This document shows, one piece after another, positions 33,624-42,206 of a DNA stretch of 64,000 nt. The stretch lies in NCBI GenBank assembly GCA_018819515.1, contig JAHJPX010000005.1, positions 1-64,000 of the forward strand. Reading direction: 5' to 3'. Position 1 is the stretch's first letter. Each line of letters begins with the position of its first letter. This DNA is from Gammaproteobacteria bacterium. Lineage in GTDB: Bacteria > Pseudomonadota > Gammaproteobacteria > Burkholderiales > Rhodocyclaceae. The position numbers and the translations under genes were made by a program. Below the pieces are notes generated by a model. That model saw only the letters and a program-made list of their open reading frames with translations. It did no database searches and was not told the DNA's origin.

Positions 33624-35207
33624 ATGAGTTATCAGGTTCTCGCCCGCAAGTGGCGCCCGAAGTCCTTCGCCACCCTGGTGGGGCAGGAACACGTTGTCCG
33701 GGCGCTGACGCATGCCCTCGAACAGCAGCGATTGCACCACGCCTATTTGTTCACCGGCACGCGCGGCGTCGGCAAGACGACGCTGGCGCGCATCGTCGCC
33801 AAGGCGCTCAACTGCGAGACCGGCATCACCGCGACGCCCTGCGGCACCTGTTCGTCCTGCGTCGAGATCGATGGCGGCCGTTTCGTCGATTACATCGAGC
33901 TCGATGCCGCTTCCAACCGCGGCGTCGAGGACATGACCAGCCTGCTGGAAAAGGCAACCTACGCGCCGACGCGCGGCCGCTTCAAGGTCTACGTGATCGA
34001 CGAGGTACACCAGCTTTCGGGTCACGCCTTCAATGCGATGCTCAAGACGCTCGAAGAGCCGCCGGAGCACGTCAAGTTCATCCTCGCCACCACCGACCCG
34101 CAGAAAATTCCGGTGACGGTGCTGAGCCGCTGCCTGCAGTTCAACCTCAAGCAAATGCCGCCGGGGCACATCGTCGACCATCTGAGTCGTGTGCTGGAAG
34201 CCGAGGGTGTTGCCTTCGAGCCGGCCTCGCTACGGCATCTGGCCAAGGCGGCGGCGGGCAGCATGCGCGATGCCCTGAGCCTGCTCGATCAGGCCATCGC
34301 CCATGGCGCGGGGAAAGTTGAAGAAGCGGGCGTGCGTGACATGCTGGGAACGGTCGGTGATGACAACCTGTTTGCCATCCTCGACGGGCTCAAGGACGCC
34401 GACGTCCAGGCGATGCTGGATGCGGCCGACGCCATGGACGAGCGCAGCCTCTCCTTCGATTCCGCCTTGCAGGAACTGGCGACCCTGTTCCATCGCATCG
34501 CGCTGTTGCAGTTCGCGCCGCAGGCGCTGACAGACGACGCCGAGCGAGCGCGTCTGGCTCCTTATGCGTCTGCCTTCGATGCCGAGTTCCTGCAGTTGTG
34601 CTACCAGATTGCTATCCACGGCCGCGACGAGATCGGCCTGGCCCCGGACGAGTACTCCGGTTTCGCCATGGCGCTGCTTCGCCTTTTCGCGTTCCGGCCG
34701 GACTCCGCCAAGCCGCTGCCAGCGGGCGCGGGGAGGGCGCCCGCGGTCGCTGGGAAGCGCGCTGCGCCGGACGCCGCCGCAAAAGTCAGCCGTGGCGACA
34801 CGCCACCGAAGGCGATCGGTGCCGCCACCGGTGACGACTGGCACGGGCTGGTGGAGAGACTGTCTTTGTCCGGCTTGTCGCGGCAACTCGCCCAACACTG
34901 CGAACTGGCGGAAATGGGCGAGGCGCAGGTCACGTTGCGTCTGCCGCCGATCCATAAATCGCTTCTGAACACGAAAGCGCCGCAGGAAAAACTTCAGGAC
35001 GCCCTGCGGGAGCACTTGGGGCGGCCGGTGAAACTCAATGTCGTGCTCGGTGAAGCCGAGGGCATGACCCCCGCCGAGCGGGTTCGCGGCGAGAAACGCG
35101 AACGGCAGGAAAAGGCGGTTGCCGCCATCGAGGGCGATCCGTTCGTGCGCGACGTCATGGATATTTTTGATGCCAGTATCGACGAGTCGACGATCAAACC
35201 TGTATGA
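33624..35207 (+). CDS. dnaX: DNA polymerase III subunits gamma/tau
   Basis: The 527-residue AAA+ clamp-loader protein has Q-E-H-V-V-R-A-L, Walker A F-T-G-T-R-G-V-G-K-T-T, the zinc Cys set (L-N-C-E, C-G-T-C-S-S-C), Walker B Y-V-I-D-E-V-H-Q-L-S and the sensor T-T-D-P-Q-K-I-P. The variable linker at 387-394 (K-V-S-R-G-D-T-P) is element copy 10. A tau C-terminal domain follows. No A6G slippery heptamer for a gamma frameshift was seen. It is co-directional with ybaB and recR, a common bacterial order. Confidence 0.95.
   Translation: MSYQVLARKWRPKSFATLVGQEHVVRALTHALEQQRLHHAYLFTGTRGVGKTTLARIVAKALNCETGITATPCGTCSSCVEIDGGRFVDYIELDAASNRGVEDMTSLLEKATYAPTRGRFKVYVIDEVHQLSGHAFNAMLKTLEEPPEHVKFILATTDPQKIPVTVLSRCLQFNLKQMPPGHIVDHLSRVLEAEGVAFEPASLRHLAKAAAGSMRDALSLLDQAIAHGAGKVEEAGVRDMLGTVGDDNLFAILDGLKDADVQAMLDAADAMDERSLSFDSALQELATLFHRIALLQFAPQALTDDAERARLAPYASAFDAEFLQLCYQIAIHGRDEIGLAPDEYSGFAMALLRLFAFRPDSAKPLPAGAGRAPAVAGKRAAPDAAAKVSRGDTPPKAIGAATGDDWHGLVERLSLSGLSRQLAQHCELAEMGEAQVTLRLPPIHKSLLNTKAPQEKLQDALREHLGRPVKLNVVLGEAEGMTPAERVRGEKRERQEKAVAAIEGDPFVRDVMDIFDASIDESTIKPV
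34781..34804 (+). repeat. Dispersed 24-bp element, copy 10 (inside dnaX, sense, exact consensus)
   Basis: Exact consensus. It encodes K-V-S-R-G-D-T-P in the linker between clamp-loader and tau domains. Confidence 0.93.
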
Positions 35208-35219
35208 GGAGTTACTGAA

Positions 35220-35546
35220 ATGTTCAACAAAGGCGGCATGGCCAACCTGATGAAACAGGCGCAACAGATGCAGCAGAACATGCTGAAGGCGCAGGAGGAG
35301 CTGGCCAGTCTGGAAGTCGAGGGACAGTCGGGCGCCGGCATGGTCAAGGTGGTGATGACCTGCAAGCATGATGTCAAGCGCGTGACCATCGACCCGTCCG
35401 CGATGGACGACAAGGAAATGCTGGAGGACTTGATCGCCGCCGCGCTCAACGACGCCAATCGGCGCGCCGAGCAGACGACCCAGGAGAAGATGGGCGGATT
35501 CGCCGCCGGCCTGAATCTGCCGCCCGGACTGAATCTGCCGTTCTGA
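35220..35546 (+). CDS. ybaB: YbaB/EbfC nucleoid-associated protein
   Basis: The 108-residue protein begins M-F-N-K-G-G-M-A-N-L-M-K-Q-A-Q-Q-M-Q and contains V-E-G-Q-S-G-A-G-M-V-K-V and D-K-E-M-L-E-D-L-I-A-A-A-L-N-D-A, typical YbaB features. It binds DNA as a dimer. GAGGAG precedes the ATG. Its TGA overlaps the recR ATG (TGATG). Confidence 0.95.
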   Translation: MFNKGGMANLMKQAQQMQQNMLKAQEELASLEVEGQSGAGMVKVVMTCKHDVKRVTIDPSAMDDKEMLEDLIAAALNDANRRAEQTTQEKMGGFAAGLNLPPGLNLPF

Positions 35547-36142
35547 TGACGCAGCCATCCAGCCTCGACGAGCTGATCGAGGCGCTGCGCTGTCTGCCGG
35601 GAGTCGGCCCCAAGTCGGCCCAGCGGATGGCCTACCACCTACTCCAGCGCGACCCGCGCGGCGCCGAACGATTGTCGGCGGCGCTGGATCACGCGCTGAA
35701 GACCTTGCGCCGTTGCGCGCGCTGCAATACGTTTACCGAGGATGAGGTCTGCGATCGCTGCCGCTCTCCACGGCGTGACCCGTCGGTGTTGTGTATCGTC
35801 GAGATGCCGGTCGATCTCAACACCATGGAGCAGACGCACGCCTTCAACGGTCTCTACTATGTGCTGATGGGGCGTATGAGTCCGCTGGACGGTATCGGTC
35901 CAAAGGAACTTGGCTTCGACCGGCTGCTGGCGCGGGCGACGGACGGTGTGGTGAAAGAAGTGGTGCTGGCGACCAATTTCACCAACGAGGGCGAGGCGAC
36001 CGCGCATTATCTGGCCGAGATGCTGCGCGCGCGCGGGCTGAAAGTGAGCCGGATTGCCCGCGGCCTGCCCGTCGGAAGCGAACTCGAGTATTCGGATGCC
36101 GCAACCGTGGCCCAAGCCCTGATGGAGCGGCGCGACTACTGA
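35546..36142 (+). CDS. recR: Recombination mediator protein RecR
   Basis: The 198-residue protein has the helix-hairpin-helix L-P-G-V-G-P-K-S-A-Q-R-M-A, a zinc finger (C-A-R-C-N-T-F, C-D-R-C), and a Toprim domain with L-C-I-V-E-M-P-V-D and Y-Y-V-L-M-G-R-M-S-P-L-D-G. It loads RecA at gaps with RecO/RecF. Translationally coupled to ybaB. Confidence 0.96.
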   Translation: MTQPSSLDELIEALRCLPGVGPKSAQRMAYHLLQRDPRGAERLSAALDHALKTLRRCARCNTFTEDEVCDRCRSPRRDPSVLCIVEMPVDLNTMEQTHAFNGLYYVLMGRMSPLDGIGPKELGFDRLLARATDGVVKEVVLATNFTNEGEATAHYLAEMLRARGLKVSRIARGLPVGSELEYSDAATVAQALMERRDY

Positions 36143-36195
36143 GTTCGCCAGGAGCCGCGGCGTGCTTCGCGCCATAAGTTTTAGCGGGACCGGGC

Positions 36196-36224
36196 TTTAA
36201 TCGGCTTTCCAAGTCCTGTATAAT
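36196..36224 (+). promoter_or_regulatory. Promoter of petABC
   Basis: A perfect -10 TATAAT (36219-36224) with a weak -35 TTTAAT 17 bp upstream, 45 bp before petA. Confidence 0.55.
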
Positions 36225-36269
36225 CTTGCGACTTTACGGGTTTGCCTTCCTACATTCAGGGATAACATA

Positions 36270-36866
36270 ATGAGTTGTGACGAAAAAGTGGATTGCGGGC
36301 GTCGCCGTCTGCTGGTTGCCACCGCGGCAGCCGGTGGAGCCGCCGGTGTCGTCGCCGTCGTACCCTTTGTCGCCAGCATGCTGCCCTCCGAAAGGGCCAA
36401 GTCCGCCGGCGCTCCGGTCGAGGCCGACATCAGCAAGCTGGCTCCCGGCGAAATGATGACCGTTGAATGGCGCGGCAAGCCGGTGTGGATCATCCACCGG
36501 ACCAAGGAAATGCTCGACGGCCTTGCCAAGATTGGTGACAAGCTTGTCGATCCCCAGTCCGAGAAGCAAATGCAGCCCGAGTACTGCAAGAACGAATATC
36601 GCTCCATAAAGCCGGAGATCATGGTCGCCGTCGGTATTTGCACCCATTTGGGATGCTCGCCGACCGAAAAGTTCAAGACCGGCGCCGAGTCCGGTGTCGA
36701 AACTGACTGGCCCGGTGGTTTTCTCTGTCCCTGTCACGGTTCCACGTTCGATTTGGCTGGTCGCGTGTACAAGAACAAGCCGGCCCCGGACAACCTTGAA
36801 GTTCCGCCGTACAAGTACCTCAGCGACGCCAAGATCGTCATTGGCGAAGACACCACGGGAGCGTAA
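36270..36866 (+). CDS. petA: Ubiquinol-cytochrome c reductase Rieske iron-sulfur subunit
   Basis: The 198-residue protein has a Tat-like N terminus (C-G-R-R-R-L-L-V-A-T) with one membrane helix, then the Rieske motifs C-T-H-L-G-C-S-P and C-P-C-H-G-S, which bind [2Fe-2S] by two Cys and two His. It is part of the bc1 complex at the inner membrane, passing electrons from quinol to cytochrome c1. petB follows 3 bp after the stop. Confidence 0.96.
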   Translation: MSCDEKVDCGRRRLLVATAAAGGAAGVVAVVPFVASMLPSERAKSAGAPVEADISKLAPGEMMTVEWRGKPVWIIHRTKEMLDGLAKIGDKLVDPQSEKQMQPEYCKNEYRSIKPEIMVAVGICTHLGCSPTEKFKTGAESGVETDWPGGFLCPCHGSTFDLAGRVYKNKPAPDNLEVPPYKYLSDAKIVIGEDTTGA

Positions 36867-36869
36867 GGC

Positions 36870-38171
36870 ATGGCCGCCAGCAATTTCGAAAAATTCAAGT
36901 CCGACGGTACGCTGCTCGGCAATGTGACCGAATGGGTCGATGCGCGCTTCCCGCTGACGTCGATGTGGAAGCAGCACCTTTCCGAGTACTACGCGCCGAA
37001 GAACTTCAACTTCTGGTACTTCTTCGGTTCCCTGGCATTGCTGGTGCTGGTCATGCAGATCGTCACCGGCATTTTCCTGACCATGCACTACAAGCCGGAT
37101 GCTTCGCTCAATGCGTCAGGTGTGCCGGTCGCCTTCGCCAGCGTCGAGTACATCATGCGTGACGTGCCCTGGGGCTGGCTGATCCGCTACATGCACTCCA
37201 CCGGCGCTTCGGCCTTCTTCATCGTCATCTATCTGCACATGTTCCGCGGCATGATCTACGGCTCCTATCGCTCGCCACGCGAACTGACCTGGCTGTTCGG
37301 CGTCATGATCTTCCTGGCATTGATGGCCGAAGCCTTCGCCGGCTATCTGCTGCCGTGGGGGCAGATGTCGTACTGGGGCGCACAGGTGATCCTGAACCTG
37401 TTCTCCGCCATCCCGTTCGTCGGCGAGTATCTGGCAACGTGGATTCGTGGCGACTTCGTGATCGGTGACGCTACCCTCAACCGGATGTTCTCCTTCCACG
37501 TCATCGCCATTCCTTTTGTGTTGGCGGGCCTGGTCGTCGCGCACATCCTGGCGCTGCACGAAACCGGCTCCAACAACCCGGACGGCGTCGAAATCAAGAA
37601 GAAGAAGGATGAGCACGGTATTCCGCTCGACGGCATTCCCTTCCACCCGTACTACACGGTGAAGGACATCGTCGGCGTCGTCGTTTTCCTGATGGTGTTT
37701 TCGGTGATCGTCTTCTTCATGCCCGAGGGTGGCGGCTACTTCCTCGAGTACAACAACTTCTTCCCGGCCGATCCGATGGTGACCCCGCCGCATATCGCGC
37801 CGGTCTGGTATTTCACGCCGTATTACTCGCTGCTGCGCGCGGTGACCTACCCGCTGTTCGGCATCGACGCCAAGTTCTGGGGTGTCATCGCCATGGGCGC
37901 GGGCGTCGTGATCTTCGCCTTCCTGCCTTGGCTGGATCGCAGTCCGGTCAAGTCGATCCGCTATCGCGGTCCGTTGTTCAAAGTGCTATTGGCAATTTGG
38001 GTGATCTGCTTCTTTGTCCTCGGCTATCTGGGTGTGCTGGCGCCGACGCCGGGCCGTACGCTGGTTTCGCAGATATGCACTTTTTACTACTTCGCGTTCT
38101 TCCTGACCATGCCGATTTGGTCGAAGCTCGACAAGTGCAAACCTGAACCGGATAGGGTGACCTTCAAATGA
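36870..38171 (+). CDS. petB: Ubiquinol-cytochrome c reductase cytochrome b
   Basis: The 433-residue protein has eight or more helices, haem-binding His pairs (R-Y-M-H-S-T-G-A-S, Y-L-H-M-F-R-G-M; F-S-F-H-V-I-A-I-P, V-A-H-I-L-A-L-H) and the Qo-site motif F-A-G-Y-L-L-P-W-G-Q-M-S-Y and D-P-M-V-T-P-P-H-I-A-P-V-W-Y-F (a PEWY-like element, here P-V-W-Y). Its end overlaps petC (ATGA). Confidence 0.96.
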   Translation: MAASNFEKFKSDGTLLGNVTEWVDARFPLTSMWKQHLSEYYAPKNFNFWYFFGSLALLVLVMQIVTGIFLTMHYKPDASLNASGVPVAFASVEYIMRDVPWGWLIRYMHSTGASAFFIVIYLHMFRGMIYGSYRSPRELTWLFGVMIFLALMAEAFAGYLLPWGQMSYWGAQVILNLFSAIPFVGEYLATWIRGDFVIGDATLNRMFSFHVIAIPFVLAGLVVAHILALHETGSNNPDGVEIKKKKDEHGIPLDGIPFHPYYTVKDIVGVVVFLMVFSVIVFFMPEGGGYFLEYNNFFPADPMVTPPHIAPVWYFTPYYSLLRAVTYPLFGIDAKFWGVIAMGAGVVIFAFLPWLDRSPVKSIRYRGPLFKVLLAIWVICFFVLGYLGVLAPTPGRTLVSQICTFYYFAFFLTMPIWSKLDKCKPEPDRVTFK

Positions 38172-38878
38172 AAAAGCTGTTCGTCTCTCTTCTCATGGCG
38201 CCGGTCCTGGCATTCGCCGCGGGCGCGGAGCTGCACCTCGACAAGGCGCCGGATCGCTCCGGCGACGTGGCGGCCTTGCAGAATGGCGCCAAGGTGTTCA
38301 TCAACTACTGCCTGAGCTGCCACTCGGCTTCCTACATGCGCTACAACCGCTTGCAGGACATTGGTCTGACGGACGATCAGATTCGCGAGAACCTGTTGTT
38401 TACGGCGGACAAGGTGGGCGAGCCGATGAAAATCTCGATGCGGCGCGTCGAGGCGAAGCAGTGGTTCGGTGCCGCCCCCCCCGACCTGACCGTTATCGCT
38501 AGGGCGCGCGCTTCCGAGTTTGGTTCCGGTTCGGACTGGCTTTACACCTATCTGCGCACATTCTTCCGTGATGACACGCGCCCGACCGGCTGGAACAACA
38601 CTGTGTTCGCCAACGTTGGCATGCCGCATGTCCTATGGGAGTTGCAAGGCGAGCAGGTAATGGGCGAGGATCATCACCTCAAGCTCGTCAAGCCGGGCAA
38701 ACTGACCCTAGAAGAATACGACACGATGGTTGCCGATCTGGTAGGCTTCTTGAAGTACATGGGGGAACCCGTCGGCGAGTTTCGCAAGTCTCTCGGCGTC
38801 GCTGTTCTTTTGGTCCTGGCCGTTCTTTTCGTCCTTTCCTACGCGCTCAAGCGCGAATTCTGGAAAGACATACACTAA
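38168..38878 (+). CDS. petC: Ubiquinol-cytochrome c reductase cytochrome c1
   Basis: The 236-residue protein has a signal peptide (M-K-K-L-F-V-S-L-L-M-A-P-V-L-A-F-A), the haem motif N-Y-C-L-S-C-H-S-A-S-Y-M-R-Y, W-L-Y-T-Y-L-R-T-F, a Met ligand region (N-V-G-M-P-H-V-L-W) and a C-terminal anchor ending K-R-E-F-W-K-D-I-H. It completes the bc1 complex. Confidence 0.96.
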   Translation: MKKLFVSLLMAPVLAFAAGAELHLDKAPDRSGDVAALQNGAKVFINYCLSCHSASYMRYNRLQDIGLTDDQIRENLLFTADKVGEPMKISMRRVEAKQWFGAAPPDLTVIARARASEFGSGSDWLYTYLRTFFRDDTRPTGWNNTVFANVGMPHVLWELQGEQVMGEDHHLKLVKPGKLTLEEYDTMVADLVGFLKYMGEPVGEFRKSLGVAVLLVLAVLFVLSYALKREFWKDIH

Positions 38879-38979
38879 TCTTGTCTACGACAATGCTGCA
38901 TATGGGCCATCGTGAAATGAGCGCACCACTCGTCCGCAAGGTGGTGCGTGATGCAGATTATTCCTGGGGTACGAGTGCC

Positions 38980-39576
38980 ATGATGAATTTGTACTCGGGT
39001 ACCACCTGCCCGTTCAGCCATCGCTGCCGGATCGTCCTGTACGAAAAGCAGATGGATTTCCAGGTGATCGACGTCGATCTGTTCAACAAGCCAGAGGATA
39101 TCGCCGTCATCAACCCGTACAACCGGGTTCCGGTTCTCGTTGATCGCGATCTCGTGCTCTACGAAGCGAACATCATCAATGAGTACATTGATGAGCGCTT
39201 CCCGCATCCTCAGTTGATGCCGCCGGACCCGCAAACGCGGGCGAGGGCTCGTCAGTTGTTGTTTACGATGGAACACGAGTTGTTCAGCCACATCGAACCG
39301 CTGGAAAAGAACGCCAAGGCCGCAGACAAGGCGCGTGCGCACGTGCGCGACCGACTGACAGAGCTGGCGCCGATGTTCGGCAAGCAAAAGCACATGCTGG
39401 GTGATGAGTTTTCCATGCTTGATGTTGCTATTGCTCCCATGCTGTGGCGTCTCGATCACTACGGAATTGAACTGCCGAAAGCGGCTGCGCCGCTGATGAA
39501 GTACGCCGAGCGGATATTTTCGCGTCAAGGGTTCATCGACGCGCTGACGCCCTCGGAAAAGGTGATGCGCCGCTGA
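38980..39576 (+). CDS. sspA: Stringent starvation protein A
   Basis: ATG at 38980 (M-M-N-L-Y-S-G-T-T-C-P-F-S-H-R-C-R) gives 198 residues, the usual betaproteobacterial form; a longer in-frame extension upstream is probably untranslated. It has the GST-like thioredoxin fold, V-L-V-D-R-D-L-V-L-Y-E and a helical C-terminal half. SspA binds RNA polymerase and acts in starvation and acid response. The petABC-sspA-sspB order is typical of the group. Confidence 0.92.
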   Translation: MMNLYSGTTCPFSHRCRIVLYEKQMDFQVIDVDLFNKPEDIAVINPYNRVPVLVDRDLVLYEANIINEYIDERFPHPQLMPPDPQTRARARQLLFTMEHELFSHIEPLEKNAKAADKARAHVRDRLTELAPMFGKQKHMLGDEFSMLDVAIAPMLWRLDHYGIELPKAAAPLMKYAERIFSRQGFIDALTPSEKVMRR

Positions 39577-39613
39577 CCTTGTCGGCTCGCGCTTCATCCC
39601 GGACAGAGGCGTC

Positions 39614-40027
39614 ATGCTTTCCACCAAGCCCTATTTCGTGCGCGCCGTTTTCGAGTGGTGCGTCGATCAAGGGCTGACGCCCTACATCTCGGTCGTGGTC
39701 GGGCCGAATACCCGCGTTCCCCGGGAGTTCGTCAAAGACGGACAGATCGTGCTCAATATCGGTCCCGACGCCACCAATCAGCTACTGCTGGGTAACGAGG
39801 AAATTACCTTCCAGGCGCGCTTCAGCGGCGTCGCTTTTCCTGTCGCAGTCCCGATCGATTCCGTCGTGGCAATCTTCGCCAAGGAAAACGGGCAAGGCAT
39901 GGCTTTCGAGGCAGCGGCGACCAGCGGCGATACGTTGCCAACGACCGGCGAGGTCGTGCCCGATGTTGATCCCCGGGAACCCCCGCCAGCATCTCCTGGC
40001 CGACCGCATCTGACCCGCATCAAGTAA
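39614..40027 (+). CDS. sspB: ClpXP protease specificity-enhancing factor SspB
   Basis: The 137-residue protein begins S-T-K-P-Y-F-V-R-A-V-F-E-W-C-V-D-Q-G and contains P-R-E-F-V-K-D-G-Q-I-V-L-N-I and F-Q-A-R-F-S-G-V-A-F-P-V, the ssrA-tag-binding fold. The acidic/proline-rich tail ends P-H-L-T-R-I-K, like the ClpX-docking peptide (L-x-x-V/I-K). It brings ssrA-tagged proteins to ClpXP; the tag gene itself is at the end of this window. Confidence 0.95.
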   Translation: MLSTKPYFVRAVFEWCVDQGLTPYISVVVGPNTRVPREFVKDGQIVLNIGPDATNQLLLGNEEITFQARFSGVAFPVAVPIDSVVAIFAKENGQGMAFEAAATSGDTLPTTGEVVPDVDPREPPPASPGRPHLTRIK

Positions 40028-40065
40028 TCCGTCGGTCGTCGTGGGGCGCGCAAGTGTGATGAGTG

Positions 40066-40141
40066 TGGCGCCCAAGGCAGGAATCGAACCTGCGACCTAC
40101 CGCTTAGGAGGCGGTCGCTCTATCCACTGAGCTACGAGGGC
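40066..40141 (-). tRNA. tRNA-Arg (CCT anticodon), imperfect acceptor stem
   Basis: The reverse strand gives GCCCTCG, TA, the D arm GCTC...GAGC, the anticodon arm ACCGC-CTCCTAA-GCGGT (anticodon CCT), the T arm GCAGG-TTCGATT-CCTGC, then CTTGGGC, G and encoded CCA. All other stems pair fully, but acceptor pairs 5-68 (U-U) and 6-67 (C-U) do not match. Confidence 0.9.
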
Positions 40142-40154
40142 TGGGGGCGCCATT

Positions 40155-41012
40155 TTAGCTGTTCTGCGGCCCGTTGGCGGGCGTGTCTGGGGAGGATGAA
40201 TCCAGACCTAGCCGCTGCATCAGGTTCTCGTGGCTGATGTGAAGGAGATCTTCGATTGCCGCGTAGTCGTCCGGAAGGGCGGCGTCGTTCCAGCCGTTTG
40301 CGGAATGTCGGGCGAGGTCAACGGCCAGCGTGACGTTGCGTACCCTGGGATTGTCGGCATTTTTGCGGTCCATCAGTGTCGTCAGCAGTTCCGGCAGGTG
40401 CCAGATGCGCGCCAGTTCCAGTTGCAGATTGGGCAAGGCGATGTTGTAGACGATTTGCTGCGCGGTTGTGCTGCGCAGGGTGCGATCCTTCACCTGCATG
40501 TCCCGTACCTGCAACGCCAGGGTTGGTGCGAAGCACCACATGACTATTTCCGCGACGTCGTAGAGCAATGTCGCAACGGTGATTTCGTCGACATCGAGGT
40601 CGTGCCGAACAAGCGCCCATTCGCGCGCCCAGCGCGCTGCATGTCTTGCCCGGGCCATTACTTTCAGCAATCCAAGCAACGCTTTGGGGTGGGCCTTGAG
40701 GCTATTTTCGACCTGAGGCAAGTCACGGAAATCACGGAAAAAAGGCTCGATGCCTATCATCATCAGTGCGCGCTCGATAGTGGTGATATCGGCATTTTGG
40801 CTCTTGCGCCTGCGGCTCTCGATGTAGGCCAGCACCCGCAACGTCATCAGCGGATCCTGCAGGATCACAGAGGACAGAACGCGGCCGTTGACGAACTCCG
40901 CATTGGCGCGGAGCTTCTCCAACTCGATGACTGTGTGGCGCAATACGGGCAGTCGCGCCTGGCTGAAAAACGCCACCCAGCTATCGAGGCTTGGGAAGGG
41001 GGTGTCGACCAT
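40155..41012 (-). CDS. HDOD domain protein
   Basis: The 285-residue protein has P-V-L-R-H-T-V-I-E-L-E-K-L, S-S-V-I-L-Q-D-P-L-M-T-L-R-V-L, A-L-M-M-I-G-I-E-P-F-F and a degenerate HD-like region (R-H-D-L-D-V-D-E-I-T-V-A-T-L-L-Y-D-V-A-E). This is the HDOD superfamily, related to HD phosphohydrolases but usually lacking catalytic metal residues. Such proteins often work in signalling. It stands alone, with no GGDEF/EAL partner fused. Confidence 0.82.
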   Translation of the reverse strand: MVDTPFPSLDSWVAFFSQARLPVLRHTVIELEKLRANAEFVNGRVLSSVILQDPLMTLRVLAYIESRRRKSQNADITTIERALMMIGIEPFFRDFRDLPQVENSLKAHPKALLGLLKVMARARHAARWAREWALVRHDLDVDEITVATLLYDVAEIVMWCFAPTLALQVRDMQVKDRTLRSTTAQQIVYNIALPNLQLELARIWHLPELLTTLMDRKNADNPRVRNVTLAVDLARHSANGWNDAALPDDYAAIEDLLHISHENLMQRLGLDSSSPDTPANGPQNS

Positions 41013-41123
41013 GGGAACGGGTATCGTCTTTGCTACTGTCGTCTGACTGCTATTCTCGCATTATCGGCACTCAAGACAGTGTGTTGATCGAAGATTCGCA
41101 ACGAAAAGAACTGCTTGCCGGGC

Positions 41124-41152
41124 TTGCTGACAAGTTGTCGAGCCGATACAAT
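41124..41152 (+). promoter_or_regulatory. Promoter of the rpsF-priB-rpsR-rplI operon
   Basis: TTGCTG and TACAAT with a 17-bp spacer, 69 bp before rpsF. Confidence 0.55.
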
Positions 41153-41220
41153 GATCGGCTTTCCATAACCTTGCTCCACCCGAAACGCATGCGGGGGAGC
41201 TTAAGCCATAAGGAGATCGC

Positions 41221-41601
41221 ATGCGACATTACGAAATCGTATTTATCGTCCACCCGGACCAGTCCGAGCAGGTTCCGGCCATGGTCGAGCGCTACAAGAC
41301 CCTTGTTACCAGCCACGGCGGAGCTATCCATCGTCTGGAAGACTGGGGGCGTCGCCAGCTTGCCTACCCCATTCAGAAGATGCACAAAGCGCACTACGTC
41401 CTCATGAATATAGAGGCCGACGGTGCTACCCTGGCTGAACTGGAAAACTCCTTCAAGTTCAACGATGCCGTGTTGCGCCATCTGACCGTCAAGATGAGCA
41501 AGGCCGTCACGGCCCCGTCGCCGATGATGAAGGAAGAAAAGTCCAGGTCGCTGACTGCGCCGGCCCCCGAAGCGAAGCCGGAGGCTGCGGCTGCCGCCTG
41601 A
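41221..41601 (+). CDS. rpsF: 30S ribosomal protein S6
   Basis: The 126-residue protein begins M-R-H-Y-E-I-V-F-I-V-H-P-D-Q-S and contains R-L-E-D-W-G-R-R-Q-L-A-Y-P-I-Q-K-M-H-K-A-H-Y-V-L-M-N-I-E. It has an Ala/Pro-rich tail. It pairs with S18 in the 30S platform. AAGGAG precedes the ATG. Confidence 0.97.
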   Translation: MRHYEIVFIVHPDQSEQVPAMVERYKTLVTSHGGAIHRLEDWGRRQLAYPIQKMHKAHYVLMNIEADGATLAELENSFKFNDAVLRHLTVKMSKAVTAPSPMMKEEKSRSLTAPAPEAKPEAAAAA

Positions 41602-41611
41602 CAAGGAAAGC

Positions 41612-41935
41612 GTAGCGGAGAACCGGGTCGAACTGTCCGGTCAGCTGCTGGCGATTGGCGTTATGCGCCATACCCCGTCCGGTGTTCCCGTCGTCGAGTT
41701 CAGCCTCGGGCATGTTTCCGAACAGATCGAGGCAGAAGTCAAACGGCGGGTGGAGTGCGAGGTGCCATGCGTGGCGCTCGGATTTCAAGCGGGGCTGCTG
41801 CAGGCCGCAACACTGGGAACACAGATTGCAGTGGCCGGTTTCCTGTCGGCGCGTAGCGCCCGGAACAGAACAACCGTGTTGCATGTGAAAGAAATCGAAT
41901 TTCTGGAAGGAAACGAAAATGGCATTCAAACCTAA
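41612..41935 (+). CDS. priB: Primosomal replication protein N (PriB), with an apparent non-canonical start
   Basis: The OB-fold single-strand DNA-binding protein reads A-E-N-R-V-E-L-S-G-Q-L-L, then M-R-H-T-P-S-G-V-P-V-V-E-F-S-L and T-V-L-H-V-K-E-I-E-F. The first strand belongs to the fold, but the first in-frame ATG (41663) falls after it. The only position matching homologue length (107 residues) and the AAGGAAA site (41603-41609) is GTA at 41612. ATG at 41663 would give a 90-residue form without strand 1. Its end overlaps rpsR by 17 bp. Confidence 0.8.
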   Translation, partial: VAENRVELSGQLLAIGVMRHTPSGVPVVEFSLGHVSEQIEAEVKRRVECEVPCVALGFQAGLLQAATLGTQIAVAGFLSARSARNRTTVLHVKEIEFLEGNENGIQT

Positions 41936-42194
41936 GAGCAAGATGGGTGGCAAGAAGAAGGACGACAAGGGTCGCAGCCTGTTCAAGCGCCGCAAGTTCT
42001 GCCGCTTCTCCGCCGAGAAGATCGAAGAGATCGACTATAAGGATGTCGACCTGCTGAAAGACTTCATCACCGAAAACGGCAAGATCATGCCGGCGCGTAT
42101 CACCGGGACCAAGACCGGCTACCAGCGCCAACTATCCACCGCCATCAAGCGCGCCCGTTTTCTGGCGCTGATGCCTTACACCGACCTGCACTGA
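41919..42194 (+). CDS. rpsR: 30S ribosomal protein S18
   Basis: The 91-residue protein has K-R-R-K-F-C-R-F-S, Y-K-D-V-D-L-L-K-D-F-I-T-E-N-G-K-I-M-P-A-R-I-T-G-T and Q-R-Q-L-S-T-A-I-K-R-A-R. The N terminus has a Lys/Gly-rich extension. GGAAGGAAAC, inside the priB gene, is its ribosome-binding site. Confidence 0.97.
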   Translation: MAFKPKSKMGGKKKDDKGRSLFKRRKFCRFSAEKIEEIDYKDVDLLKDFITENGKIMPARITGTKTGYQRQLSTAIKRARFLALMPYTDLH

Positions 42195-42206
42195 GGAGCT
42201 GCCGCC

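Noticed and set aside
34781..34804. The A-run of the element in dnaX as a tau/gamma frameshift site
   Set aside because: Only AAAAG is present, not the A6G heptamer, and no Shine-Dalgarno-like stimulator or following stem typical of E. coli dnaX is seen.
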